64,000 bases of DNA from Limnoperna fortunei (lineage: Eukaryota > Mollusca > Bivalvia > Mytilida > Modiolidae). Position numbers and translations under genes: made by a program. The stretch lies in contig OX104123.1 in NCBI GenBank assembly GCA_944474755.1, positions 62,799,898 to 62,863,897 on the forward strand, in the 5' to 3' direction. Positions 32,125 through 43,240 of the stretch are shown piece after piece; the first letter of the stretch is position 1; each line of letters starts with the position of its first letter. Under the pieces are notes generated by a model. It was not told the origin of the DNA, did not search any database, and saw only the letters and a program-made list of their open reading frames with translations.

Positions 32125-34190
32125 TTTTATGTGATCAAAATCCTTTGGAGTCTGGTCGGGCAGTCTGAAGTGTTGGCTAACGGGAAGAAACTGTTAAGTT
32201 ACTTTTATGACCATTCAGTCGTTTGTGGAATGGCCGTTTGGACATATTGTAAGCCACAGATGGGGCACTCAAGAATGTAAATGACATTCAAGTTTTTACA
32301 ATTGACATTAGTGAATATTTTGTACTGTGTATCTTTGACTTTTATGTTAAATGTAGCCAAGGGTTCAATATGTTTGCAGCGTTTGTCACCACAAGACTGA
32401 CTTCTGGCAGTGCTGGGCTTTACAATCTCTGCCCGTACAATAAGTTGCGGAGACTGTTGGGTTGTTTCAACTTGTTTCAACGCAACCGGGGGGGGGGGCA
32501 CTGGAAACCTGGGATTTTTTCAATAGATTTCCAATGTTCACGAATGGTTCTAATCGTGTTTTTCAAACAAGAGTGGTAAGTTAGTACACAGGGAACTCGA
32601 TTGCATTTCTTTTTTTCTTTATATTGAAGAAAGGTACTCTTCGATGTCTGCTGTGCTTTTCGGAAATTCTTTTTTGATGTTATTATGTTTATACCCACTT
32701 CTTCTAAGGTGACCTTTTTATTTCCCTAGTCTCCTTTTAAACAAATCATCGGTGGAACAGATTAGTCGGAGTCTAAGAGCTTGACTATAAGGAATGCTCT
32801 TTGTCACATAGGGAAAATGACAGCTACTAGGTAAAAGGTATTGATTGGTGTCTGTTGGTTTGGAATACAGGTCAGAGGACAACTCACCATTTGCGGATAA
32901 GGAGCTGGAAGTATCGAGGAAAGATATACGAGATTTTGAGATTTCATAAGCAAATTTGATAGAGTAACAGATGTTATTGGCACGTGCGATAGTTTTGTAA
33001 TCCCTCATAAGTATGTATCCACTTCATATCAACATGATCAATAAACCTGTACTAAGATAAAGGTTTTTTAATAGACGATTGGAGAAGATTTTTTTTTCAA
33101 TTTACCCATAAATATGTTGGCATATGATTGAACCGTTTAGTTCCCACAGCTGTGCCATTTATTTGCATGAAATGGTCTCCATTAAAAGTGAAGTTTAGCA
33201 CCAATGTCAATATCCGTCGGAGGATCTTTTACTGAACGACTTTTCCAGACCTCTCTGCATGCTTCAATGCCAACTGCATGAAGAATGTTAGTATAGAGAG
33301 AGGTGACATCCATAGTGACCAGAGTGGTTCCGGTGCAAGGGGATTTAGACCTGCCATCTTTTGTAGATAATCGGTAGTGTTTTTCACGAATGATGGGAAA
33401 GATTCAACATATGGTCAAAGATGGAAATCCACAAATTCAAATTTTTTTCTGCCGGGTGGTCGTTAGCTTATCCGATAGGTCTACCGGGGTTGTTATCTTT
33501 GTGAATTTTGTGAAAAAGCTAGAATCTACCGGCTTTTCGATTGTCTGGTGTTAGGTATTCTCGACTTTTATCATTAATATAGCCTAGAGTGTTCGTGTTG
33601 GTTAATTCCTTAGTTATTTCATCACTAAATTTCTCTGTGGGGTCATCTTCTAATCTCATATAAAACAGTTCATTATTTCGTTGACGTTCAGCCTCTTGGA
33701 TATAGGCAGATTTGTCCATGACCACAACCGCACTACCCATGTCTGCTGGTTTGATGACTATTTGTACATTTTGATCTTGGGTTTCTTAGGGCAGTACGTT
33801 CGTCAGGAGAGAGGTAGTCAAAATTATTAGTATAAGATCCAACTATGCTAATTATTTCTGTTTAAACGTTGTCTATAAATGACTCTAACGTTGTGTTTTT
33901 AATAGGTTTGGGGACCCATTCACTTTTTTTGACAAATATATTTGGTATCTCCTTCTATTTCAATATTGGAGTTCAACTCATATGCTTTCTCTTTTTTCTT
34001 TGAGGCAAAATTTTCTTTAATTCTTAAACTTCTGGCAAAATAATCCAATTCCTGGGATAGTTTAGTGTTGATGACATAACCAGGAACAGGAATTTAAACC
34101 CTTTGCTAGTAAAGATGTTTCACTCTCTGCAAGATGGTGACTAGAGAGGTTAATACCGTTGTTGGTATCGTTATTTGTTGAAAGGGATTT
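32125..34190 (-). mobile_element. Penelope-like element, decayed
   Basis: In minus order there is an N-terminal block NLSSHHLAESETSLLAKGLN (about 34160), SPDERTAL (33805) and MGSAVVVMDKSAYIQEAERQ (33740). The RT Asp block [13 protein letters not shown] is at 33340-33290 and the RT end YSKPTDTNQYLLPSSCH at 32890. Last comes a GIY-YIG-type endonuclease trace (YILECPICGLQYV at 32270, PFHKRLNGHK, then QHFRLPDQTPKDFDH at about 32150). Penelope-like elements couple RT with a GIY-YIG nuclease. Frames are broken many times. It abuts the DIRS-type gag at 34204. Confidence 0.8.
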
Positions 34191-34203
34191 CCGTTTGAAG
34201 TGT

Positions 34204-35273
34204 CTATTGCGTCTCTTTATCTACGATTGTAATGCGGTATTCTGTTGATGGTTGTTTTGATTTTGGGTGGGTTTTTGTACGTGAGCTCACCGATTGTACT
34301 GACTTGGGCAAATACATGTATTCTGCACATTGAAACCTGGTATGGGCTAGGTTTTGCGCATTGCTGCCCTCTGTTGAAGAAAATGCAACATTTGGTTTTG
34401 TTGCGCGAGGGTTGTTTACGAAATGAGTGAGACCAAGAGATTGTTTGGCTATGATATGTGTTTGCGTTTGTTTGGTACACTTTATTTTGTCCCTGATGAA
34501 AAGGTTTTTGCGGCCCTTGAAGACGAAAAGTACTTCTACAGTTACTATACTTGGCCGACTTGGTGTACAGTTCGTCAACCAGTTTACCCCACGGCAATTT
34601 AACAGTTTCTTTAAGACGTCTGAATTTTTCGTCATAAACTCTGCATGGCCCATCCCCGTAGAGATCAAACATCTCACGAATATTGTGAGCGTATTTCAAG
34701 AGGGGGCGAACTTCCGGGTGATTTTCTATGTAAATATCACAGAAAACTAGGAAGGCAGTAGACCCTTGTTCAATTGACAGAGTTTTAGGACTTCTGGCAT
34801 TGTTGAAAATTGACATTTTTATTTACTACTGACATATATGCTATATGGGTCCTCAACATTTGACGATAACAATGATGACAGATCAATATATTGATCAGAC
34901 CATATTTTATCTTTAATGTTTTGAGAAACAGTAGCCCCTGAAGGAATACCATCCGACACCGCAATTTCCGGATGTGTAAAATAACTATTTAAATTGTTAC
35001 ATGTAGCTGGCAACTCACTTGTAAATATAGCATCAACCATATTATTTAACGAAATTTCTTGAACTGAGGCATCAATTGTGATAGCTTTGGGATTACATGT
35101 ACTTGATATGGATGTCATGACCAAATTGTCCCATTTTAGCTAGAGTGTGACTTGTTGCTGGATCATAATCATCACATTGGGTGCTTTCTGTTGCATTTCA
35201 GCTCCCAGCTTGGCATACGCAATTTTTTCAGCAAGATTTTCCCCAGTGCGTTGCCTTTTCTTAGGAGGCATTT
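34204..35273 (-). pseudogene. Gag of a third DIRS-type element
   Basis: The ATG at 35273 opens a basic start (MPPKKRQRTGENLAEKIAYA) that stops after 43 codons. The next frame (35124-34819) holds SQNIKDKIWSDQYIDLSSLL, the conserved gag block. The third (34816-34217) holds HPEVRPLLKYAHNIREMFDL, CRVYDEKFRRLKETVKLPWG and the zinc motif CCIFFNRGQQC with its Cys/His partners. RT, RNase H and recombinase are absent; a Penelope-like fragment follows instead. A palindrome array lies upstream at 35365-35732. Confidence 0.7.
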
Positions 35274-35364
35274 TCTACTAGTACATTGGACTGAAATATA
35301 TAGTTGAATGCAAGAGTTAATGATACTGTTATATTACATAATAACAATGTAGTGTTTAACAGTT

Positions 35365-35732
35365 GCTTACAATGTAAGCCACACCCAAATATGTTATGTA
35401 TTAATCCATATTGCTGCTTTACAATGCAATAAGCTAGCTATAGTACTCACAGACTTGTACACTACAAAAATTAAACTTATATATCATGTATAATTCTAAG
35501 CCTACAATGTAAGCCTTCAAAAGTCATCTAGTAAGCTACGAAACATGTAGTAAAGGTATATCAGCTTACACTGTAAGCCATTACTGTATATACACATATA
35601 CAATGTTAACATTTTAGTTAAGTTATTGACGTTCCGCTTACGCTGTGAGCTAAAAGCTAACTATAGTTAGTATTCCCTTGATGCTTACGCTGTAAGCCTT
35701 TTTTATTTAGGTTGGATGCTTACACTGTAAGC
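35365..35732. promoter_or_regulatory. Array of GCTTACANTGTAAGC palindromes upstream of gag
   Basis: Near-identical 15-base palindromes occur at 35365, 35564, 35636, 35683 and 35718, with degenerate ones at 35415 and 35499. They lie 90-460 bases 5' of the DIRS-type gag at 35273. Arms are GCTTAC and GTAAGC around a three-base centre. A tyrosine recombinase or a transcription factor dimer could bind such sites. Confidence 0.6.
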
Positions 35733-36890
35733 AACCTGTAAACGGGACATGTTTGTATTGCATACACTGTATACATGTTAAATTTTAAGTAGGTCATGTA
35801 TGTTTTAAATTACACTTAAGATTGTAAAAAATTTATTTATCGTCATCGAAAATAATAGTATACATACGAATTATAAATGAACTTTATGAAAATTGCTGCC
35901 AGGACGCTCCTACAAAAATGGTTCAAATGTACACCATCAAAACACATAACAGTATCGTGTTTCCAAAACCCATTGCGATGCCAAAGCAAAACAAAGTGTG
36001 CATTTTCATTCTTTATCTTACCCACTTACAACCCATTTATCTGCACAATCTTCTTGTAGTCATGGAAAGTTGCAAAAGCTTTTCGAAACAACAATTGTCC
36101 AATATTAATCTTATTAATTCCTACACCGAAGTATACAAAAAGCATAGGATAAAATGTTTATTACAATGTTCTCTACTGACATCGATTCCTGCCAGGCATC
36201 ATTCCTTCCAATTTAAATAAAGGCGATATCAATGACTGAATCAAAACTACACAAATCAGAATCATGCCCTGCGCTAATTTGTTCACAGTAAGACCACCTT
36301 AGTATCGATAATGGAGCAAATAATAGTCCTTATTCCAAAGAAGATTGTCATATTCATAACAAGATCTAGTAAAACGGTGCAGTCTTTTTATAAAACTGGC
36401 CAATTAATGCAACATTAACGATCTCCATTGCTTGGCACACAAACTAAAACACATGTTTGCGAAATGTAAACAAATGTCACGTGGTTAATGTTTACAAATA
36501 AAAGACGCTCAAAACATAATAGGCTTTAAGATTGGCGACCTTGAATCCACTGGAAATATCTAGGTACTGTTTCCAACATATGATATAACTAACCGAAAGA
36601 GGTTTCGGTAATGATTTCATAGTGTACTGTGTATCGGACACGACTAGTTTCCAGTGCTTTTCCTCTTTGGTTTGCCTGTGTTAAGAATTTGGTGGAAAAA
36701 AGAATTAACAATTCAGATGAAGTGGACGAGTTCAGTGTTATTTCTTTTAGACAATTGAAAGAAACAATTAAAGATAACGATTGAATGAGATACTTCTAAA
36801 AATGATTTCAGATGGTATCAAACCGATAATGATTGTAGCTGTCTTAGTATTTACACTTAGAAGATTAAATAAATATAATATATTTTTTAG
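35733..36890. other. AT-rich stretch, weak open frame only
   Basis: A plus frame at about 36675-36783 reads VEKRINNSDEVDEFSVISFR and stops. It may be an exon, but no splice pair was defined. Nothing else is seen. Confidence 0.3.
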
Positions 36891-37085
36891 AATCCCATCC
36901 TCATCCGGACACCAGCACCAAACAACCCACCTCAACAGATCCTTGCCCGCCCACTACCACCACCTAGAAATCCAGAACCAGCCGATTCCACTACTTGCCC
37001 TCCCACTACCGCCACATAGAAATCCAGAACCAGCCGATTCCACTACTATTGATGGCGTTGATTGTTTTAACTTCGGGGGAAACTA
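36891..37085 (+). CDS. Possible proline-rich terminal exon with a 52-base duplication
   Basis: After a TATTTTTTAG acceptor the plus strand encodes IPSSSGHQHQ and continues Pro/His-rich to a TAA at 37085. A second frame over the same bases reads PLPPPRNPEPADSTT. The block AGAAATCCAGAACCAGCCGA occurs at 36966 and 37018. Low complexity and duplication make the coding call weak. Confidence 0.25.
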
Positions 37086-38163
37086 AACTGGTCCAAAATA
37101 AAACATCAACAATTCTACATGATATGTGTATTATGAAGTCATAAAGGACAATCAAATAATGATTTAAAGGCGTTGTTTTTAATAACTGTTAGTTATACTT
37201 AAGTAACTATGAAATTAAAAATAATAGAAAAATTAAAAATCAGAATATGTAAACTTGCATTTGAAAAGAATATTCTTATACACACAAAAAGTACAAATTT
37301 GAGGCATACTGCAAAATCAAGTATTTGTCACAAACCTTTTCAGGAGAAGTGGCTACATATGGTTCCTCAGTAGATCTTGTGGTTAAAGAACTGTTATCAG
37401 GAGAGGTGGCTTCCTCGGTAGATCTTGTGTTTAAAGAACTTGTATCGGTAGAGGTGGCAACCGATGTCAAATTAAGGATAAGTTTTACAAAAATGTAAAG
37501 TTGTAACTTGCGTCATTCATTATCTATTTTTTTAAGAACCCTGGAACCATTTTGAAGTATAAGTGTGTATGAGTAAAATGTATAAACCCACAATGACCAA
37601 TTGTTTTGAATTACAAAATTAATAATGACAGTAACACTGGCAATATTCACAATGTATACAATATAAACATTAAAGATGTAACTTGCATGCACTTGTGCAC
37701 GTGTACGAATTTCATTGCCAGGTACAACATTGGAAGGTCCGTATACATCATAACACGTTGTGGACGACCCCGTTCTATGATAATCATGTGCATATCAGAC
37801 ATGAAATCGGTGTAAATAATCAATTTCGAATCAGTCAAACTCTTCAATACAATCTTTTGAACTGACTGCAATTTTTGGAAGCTGTGGAACACGTACTGTC
37901 CAATTCCATGGAACGAGCAGTCTAGACCTACTATTTTATATGTATGTTGATCCTCCACTGTCCTACAGTTAGCCGTATGCAACTCGTAAACTATAAACAG
38001 GGTTTACCACTGATATTTCCAATGCAAAAAGCAAAAAAACACCAGACCAATTTGCAAATTCCTATTTTGTCACGCAAAATGTCATCATAATTGCGTAACT
38101 TTTTTGTTTACATTATTATTAGAATTAATTGTTTGTATTGGGTGATAATTTTCATCTTTTATA
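37086..38163. other. AT-rich stretch without a gene
   Basis: A minus frame at 37470-37290 repeats TEEATSPDNSSLTTRS-like residues; this is a short degenerate repeat (TCAGTAGATCTTGTG type). Nothing else is supported. Confidence 0.4.
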
Positions 38164-38340
38164 TGCATGCCATTATAATAACAAATTTTATGAGGACGAT
38201 TTTAAACATTTTCCCCATTTCATTTAATTTGTTGTCTCCCCGTTTGGGGCCCCTTTGTAACTAAATTTATCCCTGGTTTTTGATTGGTCAATATCATTCT
38301 ACACAGAGCTGATTTATTTCATTTTTATCATTGATTTTCT
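38164..38340 (+). repeat. DIRS-type terminal repeat unit (A-like)
   Basis: It starts at TGCATG and matches 54404-54600, the A unit in the 3' repeats of DIRS copy 2 (TTGTTGTCTCCCCGTTTGGG, TTTTTGATTGGTCAATATCA). The match ends at TTTCATTTTTA. In Ngaro-type elements the first A unit marks the 5' end, so an element may begin here. Confidence 0.5.
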
Positions 38341-38538
38341 GAATTGATATATTTTTTAAATTGCGTATTAACGAATCAAACGGGAAGAGGAAAGGACTGG
38401 AGGTATATCTGCATGTGTATTTTGTGAATCTATTCACTAATTCATTGATTTTGTCCACTTTGTGACCCACGCTGTACAAGATCGAGAGACTCTATATTGT
38501 TTGTTATGTAAACATTTCTAAGCGACACGATTTATAGG

Positions 38539-40475
38539 CGGAAGACAATTTTAATTGTTGGCCACAGTTTTATTGCGATCTGATATTTTAATGCCTCCTG
38601 AATTGGACATAAATTTCAATTAAGATGACTGTTTGGTTAAGTATTTTGCCTTCAGTGGAGCACATGTTAACCATCTCAACAGAAGCGTAGCGTTGCGGCA
38701 AGTAATGGATAGATTTCATTCAGACATTTTAATATTACAGATCGGCGGTAACAACTTGTGTGATTCTATCGTATCTCCTGAACGGTTAGCATGTGAAATA
38801 ATTGACACAGCAGACTCGCTGAGCAGGGTTTCCAGTGCTAAAGTGATAATAACATGTGAACTTTTTCGCAGGCCATGTCCTCGTGTGATGTACCCTAATG
38901 TGTTTGAAATGTAATTGTAAATAACATGCTTCATATAATGACGGAAGATAAGGACAATATGCATCACATATTTTGGAAATATTTAAGGTTAATTGACAGT
39001 CCATTACATCTGTTTTTAGCTCACCTGACCCGAAGGTTCATGTAAGCTATTGGCGTCCGTCGTCTGTCCGTTCCACTTTTCAGAAATCTTCTCTGAAACC
39101 ACTTGACAGAATGCAACCAAACTTGGTATGGTTGTTGCTTGGCATGTCCTTTCCCAAACTATCGTTCGGATTTTTGATTCGTAAAAAAACATGGTCGCCA
39201 TGGCTAAAAACAGAGTCAAAATACAGTTTTAAATATAGTTCAAAAAGTATTACAGATACAGGAAAACCGAAGAGACCTTCCTTCTTCAGCATCAAAAGCT
39301 CTACAAAACACACTATTGGGTCAAAGTCGTATGACGACTCCTTGTAGGAGTTATTGCCCTTTATTTGTCGAAATTGATGATTTTTGCCTCACAATCTTGA
39401 AAATTACTTGAACTAGAGAAAAAGTTAGCATTGTTTAATTGTTCTGCTTTATGAGAGCTACAACAATGTCTTAGGGTCAAGATTGTCCGATAAACCGTTT
39501 AAGAGTTATTCCACTTGAACTGTGTTTTTGAATCGGTTTTAATTGATTTTTAAATATCTTCTCCTCCGAAACCACTGAAAGTACTGCTTTGAAACTTTGT
39601 ACACGTTATCCGTCAAATGTTTTCAACCAAGTTTGCACAAACCATGGCCACAGATTAACCAACATGGCTGCCATGGCTAAAAATAGAACGGAGGGGGGGG
39701 GGGTCAAAATACAGTTTTTGGCTTATAGTTCGAAAAGTATGACATATACAGGAAAACCGAAGAGACCAGCCTTCATCAGCATCGAAAGCTGTACAAAACA
39801 CTCCAATGTGTCGAAGTTGTATGATGACCCCTTGTAGGAGTTATTGCCCTTTAATTGTCGAAATTGATTATTTTTGCTACAAAATATTGAAAATTTTAAG
39901 AACTGGAGAAAAAGTTAGCATTGCTTCATTGTTCTGCTCTATGAAGGCTGCTACAAAAATGACTTTAGGGTCAAGATTGTCTGATTAACCGTTTAGGAAT
40001 TATTCTCTTACAACATTTTTTAATGAATTTTAATTGATTTTAAAAAAATCTTCTCCTGACTAATGAAAGGACTGCTTTGAAACATTGCACACATCATCTT
40101 TAGGATGTCCTCTACCAAAATTGTACAAATCATAACAGCTGACTACCTACATATCTACGTTGGCTTAAAATATAAAAGGGGGGGGGGTCAAGGGAGTTTT
40201 TGGCCGATAGTTAAAAAAGTATAACAGGTAAAGCAAATTTCAAGTGAACCTCCCTCCTAAGCATCAATAGCTCCTCCTTATAGGAGTTATTTCCCTTAAA
40301 AGGTCAAATTATTGACTTTTTCAGAAGTGTTGGTCAATTCCTTATAGGAACGAAATTCTATATAAAAAAGGGTTGTTAGGGTTCAGGTGAGCGATACAGG
40401 CTCCTGTGAGCCTCTAGTCGACGATGGGACATTTAAATGTTGTGGGACAAAAATTTTTTATAGGAGCTTACGATT
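38539..40475 (+). pseudogene. SGNH-hydrolase-like ORF split by a repeat
   Basis: RKTILIVGHSFIA (38539) is the block I Ser motif. ILILQIGGNNLCDSIVSPER (about 38727-38790) is the G-N block and CELFRRPCPR follows. Beyond 38914 a shifted frame gives EDKDNMHHIFWKYLRLIDSP up to 39015. A TTAGCTCACC repeat then intervenes, after which VDDGTFKCCG and FYRSLRLA (40418-40475) look like the final Asp-His block, with His changed. Hydrolase ORFs of this type are known in some Ngaro elements. With the A-like repeat just upstream, this is probably a transposon gene, now dead. Confidence 0.55.
39016..40417 (+). mobile_element. TTAGCTCACC repeat element, copy 1
   Basis: It begins TTAGCTCACCTGACCCGAAG and ends CAGGTGAGCGATACAGGC with GAGCCTCTAG, so short complementary motifs (GCTCACCTG and CAGGTGAGC) lie at the two ends. 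Internal diverged repeats contain GAGTTATTGCCCTTTA and CTTCTCCTC. No coding capacity is seen. It splits the SGNH ORF. Confidence 0.7.
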
Positions 40476-40654
40476 GGCTACATTGCATGCTCTAGGTTTA
40501 CTAGAATAGTCGATTTCACATGCATGTATTTGATGTTCTTGCATGATCACATCTCTCTTTCTTGTGTAGTATGAATTTTTTTTAGTGCATCTCTGACTTC
40601 AGATTAATTTCACGTTTCATCTATTCTATTGCACTTTAATATTACAAGTACATG

Positions 40655-41093
40655 ATATTAAACATCCGGAATCTTTCTCGTATACTGGGAGGGTTCCCAG
40701 TGCTCGACCCACAGAGCAGCCCACCGGGGATGGCGGATAGAGGAGACCCTCTCGTTTGGGGGTTTTCAGGTCATACATAATACAGAAAGACTTACCGCGG
40801 ACCGAAGTGGGTAACGTGTTTGGAGAGTGCCACGCTCCTTGCACGATAAAGACCCCCTTCGTAGATTTCGAAAAAAAGAGTAGGCTCATTGTAGCCGCTA
40901 CAAAAGGCTAAACTTTCCGCCTTTACCCAAACTCCATACTTTTCCCGTGCAGTTAAAATTGTATTCCCTGTGACCCATACTATCCCCTATTTTCCGTTGA
41001 TTTATTGTTTGTTAACTTGTTCCCGTCCTGAATATAGCTGAAATACTGCTCGCTGGACGTTAAACAGACATCCAATCAATCAATCAATCTTCC
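40655..41093 (+). mobile_element. SINE-like repeat with LINE-type 3' tail, copy 2
   Basis: It matches 25603-26045 in inverted orientation. It includes GGGAGGGTTCCCAGTGCTCG, CACGCTCCTTGCACGATAAA, and the tail CGTCCTGAATATAGCTGAAA then GGACGTTAAAC and four ATCA units at 41075-41093. Confidence 0.7.
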
Positions 41094-41679
41094 TCGTATA
41101 CATAGTATATATACAGTTCATTCATAATACACATGTAATCTTTAACTTGAAATAATATCATGAATATGGAAACTTTAAAATCAATAAAGAAGGGACCAAT
41201 GAAAAATATAATGGTAATAAAATAGTGAATTTCTAATGGCAATACTTATATGTATAGTACATGTCACTGTTTAGGTCTATGGGAATTCAATTTCTGTTAT
41301 CAAGAACTATATTAACTTATTACTATGCAATTGTTCCATATCAATTTGTAGGTTACATTAATTTAATCTATATGTTGTTTGGTCTCTATTTCAGTACATG
41401 TTCATAGATATCCTGTAGATTTTGTATCATACACTGTCAGTCAGTTTTAACCTACTGTTAATACTTATTTTGGTTTCTTTACTTGCACAGACTGAACCAT
41501 TTCCCATAAAAGGTATGTTAAGTACATTACAATTAATGTTAATGCATAGTTTACACAGAAATGTATTGTGAAGTTTACAGTATACATCTTATTGCTCCTA
41601 TTAAACATGTTTGTGAATTTATAATAATAATAATCAGCTTACAAGGGTTTATATATTTGGCACAATGTTAACCCGTATG
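41094..41679. other. AT-rich stretch without a gene
   Basis: Nothing is recognised. It may contain the 5' end of DIRS copy 2, for which no A unit was found. Confidence 0.4.
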
Positions 41680-42012
41680 GGACCATGTATTTGTCCTTTT
41701 CAATTATCAGGACTATGTATTTCGCCTATTTAGTTATTGGGCCTATTCAGTTTTTATGACCATGTAAATCAGTGTGTATATTTCATAATTTGACCTAATA
41801 ATCTGCCAAACAGGGTTGAGGTATTGGAACCATGTCTTTGGCCCATTAATTATAATAATTATGTCAAGAATACCATGTATTAGTCTATGCATTATTGTTT
41901 TAGCAGGCTCCATGTATTTGGGCATATCCAACTAGGGCAGGACCATGTATTTGGCCGGATCAATAATTTAGTTTTGTACATTTATACTTTGTAGGGACCA
42001 TGCATTTGGCCC
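41680..42012. promoter_or_regulatory. Array of GGACCATGTATTTGGCC motifs upstream of DIRS copy 2
   Basis: Copies start at 41680, 41710, 41826, 41906, 41940 and 41995, with weaker ones at 41757 and 41870. The motif has partial dyad symmetry (GGACCA with TTGGCC). Without the MITE at 42143-42617 the array would lie about 200-530 bases upstream of the first gag codons, like the arrays at 7.9 and 35.4 kb. Confidence 0.55.
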
Positions 42013-42142
42013 TAAACATTTAATAATTATAATTCTGAAATACCTGTCGTAGGTAAACATAACTTCATTTAAATAGTGTAATTATGAGGTGTATGGATCA
42101 TGATCTACATTTATTCATATTTAATACATTTATGGTCCCTGC

Positions 42143-42617
42143 CATCCTCACAAGTCAGGGTTTCTGTGTCCACATGTTTCCACGAACCCCTGACAAACTT
42201 AGCTAGGAAATTCCCGGGTTAGACGAATTTCGTATGACGTCAATCCCTTAAAATATCAACTAATGAAATTGCTTGAAAGAAGCAAGTGTTGGCAGTAGTC
42301 ATTCTGACTCATTTTGGAGTGTGAAGAAAACGTAACACTAAACTAAATAATAACGCGGTAATAACAAACTATTAACACTACTGTACAAAATACACTGATT
42401 TAAACATAGTCTACGCAACACATCCGTTTGGTTTATTTACAATCGACATCGGGATATCCCCTAACCAAGTCGTGAATGAAAGCGAGCTTTTGATTGGCTA
42501 CATTAAGGTACGATGTAGCCAATCAAAATAGTGACTTCTAGCCCGGGAATTTACTAGCTAAGTTTGTCAGGGGTTCGTGGACACATGTGGACACAGAAAC
42601 CCTGACTTGTGAGGATG
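42143..42617. mobile_element. MITE with 79-base inverted repeats and 9-base target duplication
   Basis: Terminal inverted repeats (42143-42221 and 42539-42617) begin CATCCTCACAAGTCAGGG and differ at about three positions. The flanks repeat GGTCCCTGC (42134-42142 and 42618-42626). The interior has a second hairpin (TTGATTGGCTACAT and its complement, about 42490-42528). A 9-base duplication fits Mutator-like elements, but the superfamily is not proved. No transposase is present. Confidence 0.8.
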
Positions 42618-42641
42618 GGTCCCTGCAAAGGATTGAAAGTT

Positions 42642-42644
<3 letters not shown>

Positions 42645-42685
<41 letters not shown>
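42645..42685. repeat. (AT)n microsatellite
   Basis: About 20 AT dinucleotides in a row follow the MITE and precede the gag region. Confidence 0.9.
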
Positions 42686-42686
<1 letters not shown>

Positions 42687-42689
42687 TTA

Positions 42690-43240
42690 AAATATAAATT
42701 CAAAGCAAGGGTCCCAAGCCCAAACGGCGTCGAATAGATGACAATTCATTAGAAGACGTGACTAATTCCATAACAGCAGCGGTAACTGCAAAAATCATAT
42801 ACAGTTTGAAGGACTAAGGAATCATTTCAAGGTCAAATAGTAGAGAATTTACATCTCGAACCAGTAGTGATGATGATAGTGGATCAGAACGCCAATCAAC
42901 TGGATCTGCATTATTGCAACAAACAAATTGTATAACTGCTGATTCTAATAGCATAGGTAATATATTTACTTCAAGTATAATACCAGCCAGTGAAATTGCT
43001 AGGCAGATTGAAAACACACATAATACATATAAGCCACTGGGAAGACCATAATTGTAAACTAAAATTCACACAATTCTTCAAGAGAAAATTAGTTCTCTTG
43101 GGTTTGTGGACATGTCAGACATTTTGGCTGACAACCGCCCAGGAGAGGTTGGTTTTCATTTTAAAATCCAACACAAAAGAGTTGGTTTAGGTCCAAACAA
43201 AAAGAAGGTTTTTAACTATAGAAAATTGGATCGATGTATG
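42690..43240 (+). pseudogene. Gag N-terminal part of DIRS copy 2
   Basis: A frame starting with a basic cluster (KGPKPKRRRIDD) continues to TSRTSSDDDSGSERQSTGSA and IPASEIARQIENTH. It then shifts to KISSLGFVDMSDILADNRPG and KKKVFNYRKLDR. It resembles the gag region before the core in the other DIRS copies. The frame would continue at 45165 (FASVLRKFNPYHP) if the repeat in between were absent. Confidence 0.5.

Noticed and set aside
35365..35732. CRISPR-like array
   Set aside because: Spacing is irregular, repeats are short palindromes, and the context is an animal genome with retrotransposon genes.
40626..40889. An 87-codon minus frame in the SINE-like repeat (and 25801-26046 on minus in the other copy)
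   Set aside because: The two copies read different sense relative to the repeat and share no conserved frame; the repeat is non-coding.
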